NCBI RefSeq assembly: GCF_918797505.1
Contig: NC_092793.1
Span: 71,171,660 to 71,235,659, forward strand
Direction of reading: 5' to 3'
Origin: Bemisia tabaci
Taxonomy: Eukaryota > Arthropoda > Insecta > Hemiptera > Aleyrodidae
Length of the DNA: 64,000 nt
Shown piece after piece: positions 47,168 through 60,179 of this stretch. Position numbers and translations under genes: made by a program. Position 1 is the first letter of the stretch. Each line of letters begins with the position of its first letter. A model generated the notes under the pieces. It did no database searches. It was not told the DNA's origin and saw only the letters and a list, made by a program, of their open reading frames with translations.

Positions 47168-50100
47168 ATGGGAGAGATCGTCATGGTTGGAGAAAGACCT
47201 CATTCGCCTGTCCATCTGCCTCACATCTCCGAAAAACACCCTCGTGGGATCCTCAATGAACTCAACGTCTTGCGGAGACATAGAGAACTCTGCGATGTCG
47301 TTCTCAATGTTGGCTCACGCAAAATCTTTGCCCATCGGTAAGATGACTATTTCTACCTAATATATTCGTTTTTTTAGTTTGCAATCTACAGAATGTCAAA
47401 TTTTAAAAAACAATGAAAGTGTCCTGGAAGTGTTTCATTCAGAATCTTACATGAAGAGGACATAGTTTTTGCAAAGCACTTTATTCTTCCTGTCTACAGA
47501 GCACCGAAAAGCTGGTCGTAACAGAAACTGCTCTGAAAGGAAATTTTTTCTGTGAATTTGCCATGTCAAATGCATGTGAATAGACCTGGCTTTGAAAGAT
47601 ACCTGCTGTTAGAGCAGACGCATTGTATGTTGAGACAAAAGTCAAATATTATTTAGGTCACCACTCATCAGTGGTGCCATCTAATTGCAAGTATTAACCC
47701 GTTGAGAGGTGCTGATTCTTAGGTAATCAGAGATTGACATTTGTCTCAACATACGATGCGTCTGCTCCAGCAGAAACATTTTTCCATCCATGAGATTCTG
47801 ATATGATCAGTTTCTCTTGATGTACAGTATCTGGATGCACTCACTAGAAATGAAGCCTACCAACAAAATTGTGTTTAAAATGCTTTCAACTTAACATGCC
47901 TAAAATTACATTCTTGACTACAATATCATGGTATGAAATTTAATGGAGAGTCTAGAATAGAAGGATTTTTTGTGTGAGAAGGTAAGCCACAAGGACCTGA
48001 TAAGAAGAGCATCTCCCCTCACACCCTCCACAGGGTACACAGGCACACAACAGTCAGAAAAAAGTCACACGAGAGCATAGGCAAATAATGAGGGTGGCAT
48101 TGATAAATGTGGCATAGAGTCGAGAGAAAGTTAGGCTTTGCAAAAAATAGTAACTGCTTTATAGTAAATTAGACATCCTGTAAATCTGCACACTGTGGAG
48201 AGTTTTTAGTCAGAATAAGCAACTACCGTTCGTCCACATATTGAGAATTTTGTTCCTACTAATTTGCCAGAAAACCAAATCGTAATACCTCTATCACCTA
48301 TTTTACTAACTTACATATCTTTATTTTCAGTGTCATATTATCTGCCTGTAGTCCATATTTTCGTGCTATGTTTACGGGGGAGCTAGTAGAATCTAGGCAG
48401 ACAGAGGTCACCATTAGGGACATTGATGAAGCTGCGATGGAACTCCTCATTGACTTTTGCTATACTTCGAATATTTTAATAGAAGAATCTAATGTACAAA
48501 TGCTATTACCAGCTGGTAAGTTTTAAAAGTCACTTTCCTTCATGCTGTATGAAAGAGATCACCTGAGCCCTCAGCAATGCAATACCTCAGGAAGATATAT
48601 TTGTTTATTTATTTTTTTTTAACAATTTACAGGCAAACATTTACAACAATTTACAAAAAATAGAGAAATAAGTACTAATTTCGGCAATTGGCAAGCAAAA
48701 ACAGATATAATAATCACCCAATGAGAAGGGAGAAAAAACACAAAGAAACATGGCCCTAACTGTATGTAACAGAATGGTTAAGTAGTGCTGGGCCCACACA
48801 ATTTTGCGGGGAAAACAAGGCCAAAAAATTTCAATAATGTTCAATTATAGTAAAACATTTTGAGCTCTAATGAGTGCCTAATCTCTCGGCATGATCTCAA
48901 CTTAGTATTCCAATGTAAACCGCCTGAGCTGGACACTCTCCCCCCTCAGTCTTGTACTGGCACTCATTCAATTTCAAAATTGTTTGCTCTAATTGAACAT
49001 TTTTGAAGTTTTTGGTCTTGTTTTCCCTGCCAAAAAGTGTGGACCCAGAACTATGTTACCACCTTGTAATCACTTAACATAGAATAAGTTGACATAACTG
49101 CATCTAAATCCAGCGAGAAAGAATGTTAGAACTCATGAAAGCAACATTAGCAGCTATAGAAAGATTAAGCAAATTAAAATTCCAGAATGAAAAACAACTT
49201 AATCAGCCAAAATACACATAATAAAACAACAACTTAATTTGGGGGAAAGGCTGCATAAAAATAACGAAGGATAAACAAAACCTGGAACATTACAATTTCA
49301 TTTTCAACCGGAAAAGAAAAAAAATTTATGAGTTTTGTTTATCCTTTGTTGTTTTTTTTGCAGCCTTTTCCCCAAATTAAGTTGTTCTTTTATTAGAATT
49401 CCAGAGTATATGACCTCAAGTACTTTTTGAACATAGAGATAGTGGAAAATATCTTTGTCTCCAACAGTATTGTTATCGAAATGGGATTGATAATGTTACA
49501 TTTGATCACCAGTTTTCCTTGAATTGCTTCAAGAAGAAATCGAGTATATGACTCCAAGGCAATAATATAGAATTGGAGTAACTCTGTCAGTGAAATGACT
49601 TTTATTCCAACCGATTGTGATGGACGCACGGTTGTAAGACGATATGTTGGAGTTTTTTTAACCAACAAGCATTAAATTCAACATAAAGCTGATATCTCAC
49701 TACAGAGGGAAATATCTCACACACAAGCACAATTTTCCCTCAAAGAGATACGCTGTTTGGTGCAACACTAGTAACAACCATTCAGGTAGGCAACTGCAGA
49801 CGCGTTTCGGCCTTGATGGGCCAATCCTCAGTGCAGCGCGGCCTCCTGAATTGTTTGCTACCAAGCTCGGAGGGGTCGAGAAAACCAGCCCGAGACTTGG
49901 GCAAGCGGTTGCTGGAGGCAAGTAAACTTGCGCCATCTAGTGAGAGATTATCCAAACAGCTCCACATATGCTTTGGAAGGCGGTTTTATACCAACCGATT
50001 GCGGTGGACGCACGGACTTTTATTCATCAATCAAAATAAGTTCTACAATTTTAAATTTCTATGTATCTATCTTGTTTCCAAATGTACATTGATATTCTTC

Positions 50101-53100
50101 AGTTTATATTTCATAATATCATAATATTTTTTTTTTTTACATTTTTGATACTTGAATTTTATTTTTTGCAAGTACTACTGGTTTCAAACACTGCATTAAG
50201 CACATTTATTTATGTTTTATTTTTTAGCTTGTCTCCTCCAATTAGCAGAAATTCAAGACATGTGTTGTGAATTTTTAAAACGGCAACTTGACCCTTCAAA
50301 TTGCCTTGGTATACGAGCCTTTGCTGACACTCATTCTTGCAGAGATTTACTGAGAGTTGCAGATAAATTTACGCAGCATAACTTCCAAGAGGTATTGTCT
50401 TTATCAATCACTGTTTTTTTTCTGTAAGATCCTGCATCAAGCACTTTTTTCTCAAGCTTTTTTTTCATCGCCTTTATTTTTTTCTGTACCTAAGATATGT
50501 AACCAATACCTGAATTGCTAGTTCTAAGTAAATGTGTAGTGAAGCCTAACCTGATTTTACAATGAAATAATTTTGATAAAATTGTGGAAAGCTCTAACCC
50601 TTCAACCAAAAAAACAGATATCTGCAATTATGTTCGAAAATACGATATTTGGCTCTATGCATACATTCCAGTTGTCTGTTCTGAGCAAATGTGCCATAAA
50701 ATGGAATCTATGTTGATAAAATCATCATTTAAAATTAATTGAAAAATGGTAGTGAAGCATCTTTTTTGTTCCTCCTTTTCAGGTGATGGAGAGTGAGGAG
50801 TTTCTGTTGCTCCCAATGTCTCAATTGATCGACATTGTTTCTAGCGATGAGTTGAATGTTAGATCAGAAGAGCAGGTTTTCAATGCTGTCATGTCATGGG
50901 TCAAGTACAACGTATCCGAAAGGCGGCAACATCTTTCGCAAGTAAGATGAAAGTTTCTTTTCTTCCTTTATACTTTTAGTTCTGTAATGTACTTGATCAA
51001 TCATCTGTTATTAATTCAACTCTTAATTTTAACTTTACTAGGGATGGTTTAAGAAGCTCAAAATTAGTGGTGAAATTTAAATTGAAAGTTGTAGAGCAAA
51101 TCCTTTCAATTAATTTTGTTTTTAAAACATATAAATTGGTTGAATGAGAGCGCAGGTTCAAAGATTCCATGAATGCTAAAAGGAGGCCAAAACAGTGTCT
51201 CCAGCAATACTATAATATCCATTGTAGGAATCATACGGGGATTGGAACAAAATCAATCTATGTATTGAATTCTTCAAAAGGTACATAGTGTTAGATAGAA
51301 AAACTGGATTTTTCAAAAATGGTCCCTGAAGTGAGAGGTGCAAAAGGCGATGTAACGCCAATCACTGCTTCACATCTAGTAATTTGCAATCAGCTCCATT
51401 CTAGAGCCATTTCCATTAGGGCCATCAACCAAATGGATTTCTCATACTTTACTAATTCATTCAATTTGGCTCAAAATGTTCAGGTTTTGCAACATGTGAG
51501 ACTGCCCCTACTCAGTCCTAAATTTTTAGTGGGCACGGTTGGATCTGATCTGCTAATTAGGAGTGATGAGAATTGCCGAGACTTGGTAGATGAGGCCAAA
51601 AATTACCTCCTATTGCCGCAAGAAAGACCACTAATGCAAGGACCTCGCACCAGACTGCGGAAACCTTCCCGCCGTGGAGAAGTTCTATTTGCAGGTAAGC
51701 ATTAAATGTTCCATGTATACTTCATAATAACAAGGTTGAAAAATGGTGCTGGGTCCACACCATTTCAAGGGGGAAAACAAAGCTAAGAAGTTCCAAAAAT
51801 TATAATTAGAGTCAAAATTACATTTTTTTCAACTTTAAATGTGTTTTTCTCTAAATCTTAAACATGTTTTAACTGCCCATGAGTACGGCAGTGTGTCAGA
51901 GTAATCTCTATGACATCGTCAATACTTTTGATTAATATTTTTTGATTCTGATGAAAAGCAGTCTGAATGAATCAGGCAAAGTTAAAAAGAGGCTTCAGAC
52001 CTAGGACTGTAGTTGATTAAATAGCTGATGCAGAACTAAAATATCTTTGACTGATGGTTAATTTGTATCTTATAGTTGGTGGCTGGTGCAGCGGTGATGC
52101 AATCGCCTCTGTTGAGCGTTTTGATCCACAAACCTCTGATTGGAAAATGGTCGCCCCCATGAGCAAACGACGATGCGGCGTCGGGGTTGCTGTTCTCAAT
52201 GATTTGTTGTACGCAGTTGGAGGGCATGATGGACAGTCTTACCTGAATAGTATTGAAAGGTATGAGAAGCATCCATCAGTTTTTCTCTTTTCTACACAGA
52301 ACAATTTCTACCTATTTGCTTGTTTTTGTTATCGCTGGAAAAAAGAAAAATCTTGCCTCTGCAAATGAATTTGCTCTAGACATGGCTTAGAATGTTCTCA
52401 ACAGCGAAAAAAATAAGGCACTAATACCAACTAAGATTGTTACGGGTTATTGTCTTTAAGTTTTGAAATTCGTAGTTTTTAAGTATGAGGTTTTGTCCCA
52501 CAGAAGTTATTTTTCCACACATTCTAAAAGTTTTATCCATAAAAGAAATCAAAATCTAAGGTTAGTCTTTAGGTTTTGGATCCCTTCTACAAAACCTGAA
52601 TCACTTCATGAAGGAAGAATAATTCATACCTCCAGTCTAAGGAGCACTTGATCTAAAATGCTCGAGTTTCTAGATCCTCAATCATGAACCTAATACTTAT
52701 TGTATACAAACATGAAGTATTTTTTAATTGAATGCACTATGGTTCGGGAAATATCTTGCGAAGGCTTGATACAACATAATTTTTATTAGCAATGAATTCC
52801 AGAAAGAATGCAATTGTTGAAAATCTCCAAAGATTTCATCCAAGTAAAATTTAACATTTCAAACCGATTAATTTTTACAAAATGTTTGGTAATGTCAGGT
52901 ATGATCCGCAAACGAATCAGTGGTCATGTGATGTGGCACCTACAACATCTTGTCGGACAAGTGTCGGCGTTGCTGTTCTGGATGGCCTCTTGTATGCAGT
53001 TGGTGGGCAAGATGGCGTGCAATGTCTTAATCATGTTGAACGGTCAGTATAATCTATAAAAATTTACACTCAAACCTTGGTTAGCTCTTCACTAAATGTT

Positions 53101-56100
53101 TTTTCCCACTGCAGAAAAGGCAGTATGCTGGAAACTGGCCTAAAACCATTTTAGCCATTATAGCCAAAAATAATTTTTAAACAAAGTTTCTTTAGATTCT
53201 TTTCTTTCTCAACTGGCCACCACCTCTTGCTCTTTTTTTTCAGTTATCCTCTTGACTTCGCCAGTAATTCAGATTTTAAATTTTTGTGAGACTGCCAAGA
53301 TCCTCTTTTGATTCGCAATTTTTTAGAGTTTTCAAAGCTATACATTTATAACTGTATGCAAGTATGTTGTTATACTGTGTATAGAATTTTTTTCACTTTT
53401 TTAATGCTTTTTAATGTTGCAAGCTCTATGTAAAATGGACAATTTGGTCTCTTACCATCAAAGCTTGTACCTTGAATTGCCAAATGCTGAAGATAAAATC
53501 TAAAATAATATTCTTTTATCTTTCATTATAAACAAAAAAAACCGTATTTGAAATTTCCAAAAAGAAAATAATTTTTATACCATTTTGTTTTTCATCTTGT
53601 TTGCTCAGATATGATCCAAAGGAAAATAAGTGGGGAAAAGTTTCACCAATGACCACTCGAAGGCTAGGTGTGGCAGTTGCTGTTTTAGGAGGTTATCTGT
53701 ACGCGATAGGTGGATCTGATGGTCAATGTCCTCTCAATTCAGGTATACTTGTCTTTCTCTCTTTGCATTACAGTGGTGTATTGTTCCTGTCTTACTAAAA
53801 AAGGTAGAAAATCGAGGGAAACAAGTTTTCGGAAATCTCTTAGCCTTCCCATTTTCCAGACTGCCCTTCTCATTTCAAAAACCCCTTGGTCCCAAAATTT
53901 TCCAAATTATGACTTTTTTTTTCTTTCTCAAAAACACGCTGTAATTGGACGTATTTCTATCAAACGGACCTAAGCGCCATAGGGTGAGGAAGGTAAAGGG
54001 GGGCTTGGATTGGCGGCGGAATCAGGCGTTCGGCTTATTCCGTCCTATACTTGCAATGCGCGCTTAGGTCCGTTTGACAGAACGCGCTATCCAGGATTCT
54101 AAATTCCTCAAAAGGAACTCAAATTGGCGCTTAGTTCTGTTTGATAAAAATACGTCCAATTCTACAAAAAAAACTGCACATTTCTCTATGATTTTTATGA
54201 GAATACGCGATTTTAAAGCTATTGGGAGCTGGGTTTCCACATTTCAAAGCCTACTCATTTTTCCAAGCAAGTGGTCATGCGATCAAGATTGTATGATCGA
54301 GAAGTTTCTGCATCCTCAAGGGAACTTTCGTCATCCATTGAAAAACTCCAAAATCAGGGTCCACATTTGCTGTCAGTTTGTTGCTGTTGGGCCTCTAAGC
54401 TTATCAATGTATTAATACTTTTTTTGTCCAAATATCTTGGTCTTGCTCATGAACTGAGGTGTTAAATTTTAATCAAATACTTTTTCAACATGACACTGCT
54501 TGGATTGGGCAAATTTGCACGTATTTTTCCACTGTGACCTAGATTGTTTTTATATTTGATTGTTTGGCAGTGACAAAAAAATTAAAGAATTATTACTGTT
54601 AGTGAGAAAGGGGACCTAGTTTGACAGAGCTTAAATTTTCAGTTGACCAATACTTGTCAAGTTTAATTTTAAAAAAAATTGGATTTGGAGATTTTGATGG
54701 TAACTTTCATCAGTGTCCTAATGAATAAGTTGCGAGTAGTTTCCTTAATTTTTATTTCAATATAGAAAATAAAGTCTCTTCATAATCCAGGAATTTCGTG
54801 TCCTGAACATCGCAGACTAAAATTTTAAATTTATTTTTTTTACAATTACGTCTTCTTGAACTGCAAACTTTCAAACAGCCATAACTCCAGTTAGGTTTGA
54901 CGTTTTTATCCTAAAGTGTCGGTAGAGTGCTCTTTCATGCTATATTAACACCTCAATTATGAGTTTAGTGGATTGAGGTATCTTACTGAATGACCGTCTC
55001 AGTGTGTCTGATCCAAGTTAGTACTTTTACTTCCTATTTCTCTTGTAAGTCTGCCATTATTTAGATTCTATCCATTTTTGTTGCATTTCTCATCAAGTAG
55101 CATTATAAAATAAGTTAAATTTTTTTAGTCAAATTAATTTAATAAGGCAGCAATGAGCATTAGTGGTGTTGTTTGCATTATATCAAAAGTAAATGATTAA
55201 TATTTTTCCCCTTAGTGGAGCGTTATGATCCAAAGCAAAATAAGTGGACAGCAGTGGCTGCAATGTCAACACGAAGAAAACATCTAGGCTGTGCAGTATT
55301 CAACAACATGATTTATGCTGTTGGTGGGCGTGATGATTGTATGGAATTAAGTAGCGCTGAAAGATATAATCCCCACTCTAATGCATGGTCGCCCATTGTA
55401 GCCATGACTTCTAGACGCAGTGGCGTGAGTATATTTTCCCCTATTTAGTTTTGTAGTGAACTGAGAAAAGTTAATCAGGAAGATCTGAGAATGGTCGAAG
55501 TGAAAGGTTTCTTACTGGAATCTGCAGAATGTTTTAGGCTGTTTCAAAATTGACATAAGTTGTAAAATTGCCCTGAATTGCTAAGACCAATTTTATATTT
55601 CTAAAAAAAATGGTGTATGATTCACATTGCAGCATCGAATTCAAGTTTAAAAATCTACATTGTATTTTCATACTTGAAAGAAGTTCGGTGCTAATGTAGT
55701 TTGTATTGCGCATCTAAATTACAAACCACAAATAAGAGAAAACAATAACATATTAAAAAAATAAAGACTCAAGTAAAAATGTATTTCTGTGTCAAAATGG
55801 TTTAAAGGTCGATTGAAGCAATTACGTTTAATAAAACATTTTGAAGAATATTCCTAGCAGCAGGCTAATTATAGAAAGTTTGAAGCAGCACAATAAGACA
55901 TCAAAATGCGATGTTTGCATGGTTAAGATGGGGCTATGTCTAGTCTTTTCGTGCCAGCATAGTTTTAATAATTGGGCTGCTGCTTGATAAGTTTTGTGAG
56001 ATGCCTACAGTCTACAGCATGAGAAGTGGCGGCCAAAGTGCACAGTCAGTGAATGGCTTAGGGTATTGTTTAAGGGTTGAAACGCATCTACATAGGTACA

Positions 56101-56658
56101 TTTCAAAGGTACATACATTGAATCTCAGCTTGCCAAATTTAATCAACCCTTATACAGTAGATTGAACCACTCACCTGACTCCGCCCCTCAATTGTCCCTT
56201 TTCATGCTATCGAATTTTAATGTTGATCAAACAATTGCAATCCGAGTTTTTCTGATTCAAGAAGCTCCTTTAGTTTTGATTCTTTAAATGTCCTTGAAAG
56301 CTTGCTTTGAACTTCTAAATAGTATTTTCAGGACTTTTTCTTAGAGATTTCAAGAAGCATTTTAAGATTAAGTGGAAATAATACTGCAACACTTACCATT
56401 GCCCATGCCTAAATTTTCTCTTAATTTTACGTTTTTTAGGTAGGACTAGCTGTAGTAAATAACCAATTATACGCTGTTGGTGGCTTTGATGGCACGGCCT
56501 ACCTGAAAACAATCGAGGTGTACGACCCAGAGCAGAATCAATGGCGCATGTGTGGTGCAATGAATTACCGTCGATTGGGAGGTGGTGTTGGAGTCATGCG
56601 GTCACCTCACACAGAAAACTATTCTTGGAACAACAATAATAATCACTGGTGCTTGTAA
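47168..56658 (+). CDS. KLHL20: Kelch-like protein 20 / diablo (10 coding exons, 592 aa)
   Basis: BTB-BACK-Kelch substrate adaptor of the Cullin-3 ubiquitin ligase; the Drosophila orthologue is diablo (dbo). Exons: 47168-47337 (exon opens at 47090), 48331-48515, 50228-50391, 50783-50941, 51484-51694, 52076-52259, 52899-53042, 53609-53742, 55216-55424, 56440-56658, all GT..AG and in phase. The BTB domain spans about residues 38-138 ([20 protein letters not shown]), then BACK with [20 protein letters not shown] and [13 protein letters not shown]. Six Kelch blades from about residue 296 carry [36 protein letters not shown] and VGGFDGT. Several introns fall at blade boundaries. Long stretches are near-identical to human KLHL20 (609 aa). 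The start at 47168 is the first ATG in that exon; the frame stays open to the exon edge, so an upstream start is possible. The C-terminus is asparagine-rich and differs from vertebrates. Confidence 0.96.
47602..47775. mobile_element. Small foldback MITE, about 174 bp, KLHL20 intron 1
   Basis: The left arm 'gctgttagagcagacgcatt' and right arm 'gatgcgtctgctccagcag' pair, continuing through 'tatgttgagacaaa' and 'tttgtctcaacata'. The arms are about 40 bp. Confidence 0.8.
49219..49394. mobile_element. Foldback MITE, about 176 bp, KLHL20 intron 2
   Basis: The left arm 'aataaaacaacaacttaatt' then TGGGGGAAAGGCTGCA pairs with the right arm TGCAGCCTTTTCCCC then 'aaattaagttgttcttttat'. The inner arms 'aggataaacaaaac' and 'gttttgtttatcct' also pair. 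Confidence 0.85.
49607..50014 (-). mobile_element. 408-bp retroelement relic with terminal direct repeats and hammerhead-like motif
   Basis: The target duplication GACTTTTATT is perfect at 49597-49606 and 50015-50024. The element begins and ends with a 24-bp direct repeat (CCAACCGATTG then TGTGA or CGCGG-type variation, then TGGACGCACG) that agrees at 22 of 24 positions, at 49607-49630 and 49991-50014. A hammerhead-like motif lies at 49794-49836 on the minus strand. No open frame resembles reverse transcriptase. Small elements combining direct terminal repeats, target duplication and hammerhead motifs are known as retrozymes or Penelope-like pseudo-LTRs. The assignment to those is inference; the structure is directly visible. 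Confidence 0.75.
49794..49836 (-). ncRNA. Hammerhead-ribozyme-like motif
   Basis: Read on the minus strand: helix I CTGCA, core box CTGAGGA (CUGANGA), TT, a GGCC/GGCC hairpin as helix II with loop CATCAA, core GAAA, a very short helix III (ACGCGT) followed by C at the cleavage position, then TGCAG closing helix I. All conserved core bases are present. The weak points are two unpaired T between the core box and helix II, where canonical ribozymes have a G-C pair, and a 2-bp helix III. Activity is therefore uncertain. Confidence 0.55.
53943..54161. mobile_element. Foldback element, 219 bp, KLHL20 intron 8
   Basis: Left end AATTGGACGTATTTCTATCA, then 'aacggacctaagcgcca'. The right end is its inverted copy ('tggcgcttagttctgtttga' ... 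CGTCCAATT). A third, inner copy of the arm ('gcgcttaggtccgtttgaca', about 54061) suggests a partial duplication of the right side. The same arm occurs as a fragment near 8860. Confidence 0.8.
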
Positions 56659-59600
56659 TTTTATTCTCATTTGCATTGATCATTGTAACTCAAACATATT
56701 TTTACATCTTCACTTATTCTTCCATGCACTCAGAAGAATTCCTTTTACCGGGAAATTTCTTCTCCTAACTTCCCCCCCCCCCCCCTTCACAGAATCATTG
56801 AACTTAAGGAATCAATGGCCTGGGATAAACCAGTATTCTGTCTGTATCTGATATTCAGAGGTCTGGAACTTAAAATTTAAGTTTTTTTTTTTTAATCTTC
56901 CTTCTTATTCGTCACAAAGGAAGTCAAACAGTGTTATCTTTACTGTCGTTGACTCAGGTAGTCATCTCAAAATTTGCATCTCAAAATGTTTGATGGATAA
57001 AAATTGTACAGTTAGTTGAGATACACAGCATTTACTCTTCATGATGACTTGTCCCAAGCCAAGTTTCTCTGTAATGAAAAAATTGTCTAGTCTCTTGAAC
57101 TTATTATGTTCATTATCGCTGCTCGTCGTAACAAAAAATTGTCTGGTCCATTGACATTCCGTTGTGGAGGGGGGGGGGGGGAGAAAGAGTACTGTATTTC
57201 AGTTTCAATGCGCTTTCCTAAAAGTTCTGGATGCCTTAGGGCAGTCAATTTGTAATTGAATTAGTTCAACAATTGCTGAGAATTGTGTTCGATCAAATCT
57301 TTACTATTCAAAGTAGATACATAATTAAGAAAAAAATTTAAAATCTTGAATGAACATAAAATACTAATCGCTCGAAGCTAATCTTCTCTGAAACTACTTT
57401 AATTTCTTTTTAGATGGACCCTATGAACCAATCAAAATACACCAAGTGTATTCCTGTTGAGCATTGTTAAGTACCATTTCAGTAACCTTTAGAGGCTCCC
57501 TGCAAGGTGCCAAGTGTTGTGTATACTCTCAGCATTCTTAGTCTGTATCCATGTTCTCAATCCTCGCTTCTAACTTTGAAAAGACATTTACTTTTCTTGC
57601 AATTACACTTGTAACCAAACTTTGGTTGTTAACCAAACTTATCACTAAGAATGTAAAATCTGCATAGCTTGAAATTTTGCATTCTCACTTTTCAGTGTGT
57701 TAATCTGGTATTAATTTAATTTGTTTTGCAACACAATCATTCTACTAAAATAATTCCTGTCTTGATCATGAAGAAAACCTTAAGGGAGATCTGCGTGTGC
57801 TGTATCTTGTAATCTCCGTAAAATACTGTATGTAATATCTAACCCTCTCCTGCCTCTCAATTTCTTGAAATTATTAAGATGGCTCAAATTAACACCCGAA
57901 TTGAAAACATAAGTGCTTAAAACTACGTGGAAGAATTAAGTTTTTCACTCATTTGTTAAAGTCTTTTTATTATTACTTTATCATTTACCATGACTTCTCA
58001 CAACTTTCATCATCTTACTGCCATAAATTAACTAGAACTCATTTTTGTCATTACCAATTTAATTATGAATCTCAACCATGTTTTCTGTGTAGAAATCATC
58101 GAATATTCGTGGTGATGACACCTAAGTATGTGGTTTCACTCTCTTTGAATACTTATACCTAATTTCCAATGAATTTTTTCATGTTGATAACCATGATCAC
58201 TCTTCAGGATAGTTTACCTATTATTCAGATGGTTGATCCAAGTGATGTATTTGGAGAAGTATTTATATCAAAAACTCACTTTTGGCAACATGGAAGTATG
58301 TCTCCTGAGTGCTTTCTGTAGAAAGATACTCCTCTCAATAACTGTCATTGTTGCTTTTGGTGAGTGAGATTGATCCTAATGCTGGAACTCTGTCAGTGGG
58401 TTTTTCTTCTTCTAAATGAGTTGTTTCTCATATTGTATGCTGTGAATCATTGTTGGAAACATATGTCTTACATAAATATTATTGAAGTTGGTCATCACAG
58501 TTATCTGCTAGACAGTATAATACTTATGTTTTTTATGTCTGATTTTTTCCTCAGTTTTGAATTTCCGTTCATAACACGTGTCAGTTTTTTTTTTTAAAAA
58601 AATTTGTTTAGATTCCATCAATGTTTCTTAATGATTAAAATTCCATCATTAAAACACAGTCTTATTGTATGAGCCGGAATTTTTTCGACTGGTCAAGCAT
58701 ACATTAAGGCCGCTGGAGTTGCTCATAAGTCAAGCGTAAGCTTTATGATTGTCTTAGTTGGATGATATTAGGCTATGGTCACTAGATTTGCAGCCATCTG
58801 TATTGGACCAGTGACATTCAGGCCCTGGACATTTAAAACATACTTATGCATTTAACCTCACATCGCCGAAGATTCGCTAACAAAAAATGCTGTATGCTGA
58901 TCTGGTGAACTCTTCACTTATGGAAGTATGTGTACTCATCGTGAGAAAAAAAAAGAAAAAAAAGGAGAAGTATGCCAATTTGACCTTATCAAGTCATATT
59001 TATAAAATTTGCTCAAAATAGCCTAAGATCTACAGCCTTTGTGTACGTTTTAACCTCCTTTGTCAAATACACAACATGAGCTATTTTGTTTCATAATTTG
59101 TTAAAAGTTTTGAAAGTTTAATTTCTGAGTGATGTTTTAATGTTTCTACATTCATCGAGTTTCCTTCTTTTCATTGAATGTAATCATACTTTCTATCATT
59201 TAGTAGTATCTGTCCAAAGAAAGGCACATGAGAGAAAAGAAAAAAAATAAATGAAATAACTAAAGCAAACATATCGATCCAGTTATTCCAGTCTGAACTA
59301 CCTTTTTGTTATGCTGTATTTCACAAAAATTGATGGGTGAGGGGCAGAGTCTGATGAGCAGTTTGGTCTATTGTGTAAGGGTTGATTGACTGTGGCAAGC
59401 TTGGGTCGCGAGCTAGTGTGGCCTCATTTTAATTTTCAAACAATGGATCAAGCTGGTCAAGATTGTGCTCTTCATCAACACCACCAGTTTTGGAGACGCT
59501 GATTATAAGCAACCATTGCATTTTATTAGTCCATCACGTATACTGCTAAAGCTGCCTAAGTGATAACGCATTCTATCATGTGCAAACTTATCTATGGTGA

Positions 59601-60179
59601 AACTGCAGAAGTGCTTATCTCGGTTTGTGGCATTGCTGACTTCCTGCAATACTTAATTTCTTACTTGGAAAATCATTGAACATTATTTCTTGAAAATTTC
59701 GGTGATTTTCCTTCTCTATGCCAAGATTATTCTGTAGAATTTTAAGCCATGATGTTGGTTCTATTGAAAATCATCTATTAAAAATAAAACCAAGAGCATA
59801 GATTTTACAACTCCATAACTAAGGTACGCTTCTTTGCGATTTTACTGTCCATACGGTGCGTTGAATGGCTGCAGCGAAACGACCAAAAAGATAATTCTAC
59901 TGATATTAAGGGGTTTATTTGGTCTTTGTTGAGTAATCAAAATGCATCTGATAAAAAATAGATGATACTTACAGTCTTAGCCGTAGCTTTCAAAAATTGC
60001 GGACCAGAGCATTTCCCAACGTAAGTTCATGGAAGCAAAATAATTTTCAAGTAATTTTTTATTCAATTAATTTAAGTAATTAACAAAATTGTGATTCAAA
60101 ACTGATGTTGCAGTGATTATGAGGTTACAGTAACAGTTATTGACATTAGGTTAAGGGAAGGAAATGGACAAAAGAGAGC
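56659..60179. other. Convergent 3' region of KLHL20 and ryanodine receptor
   Basis: The KLHL20 3'UTR probably extends through much of this AT-rich stretch; one AATAAA candidate lies at 59246-59251. For the ryanodine receptor a minus-strand AATAAA (plus-strand TTTATT at 60058-60063) lies about 120 bp past its stop. A C14 run (56772-56785) and a G13 run (57169-57181) are present. No other gene is seen. Confidence 0.5.
59593..59856. mobile_element. MITE family B, diverged copy between convergent genes
   Basis: Left arm 'tatggtgaaactgcagaagt' then 'gcttatctcggtttgtggca' and the family block 'gacttcctgcaatacttaat'. The right arm 'ataactaaggtacgcttctt' pairs loosely and ends 'ttttactgtccata'. Confidence 0.65.
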
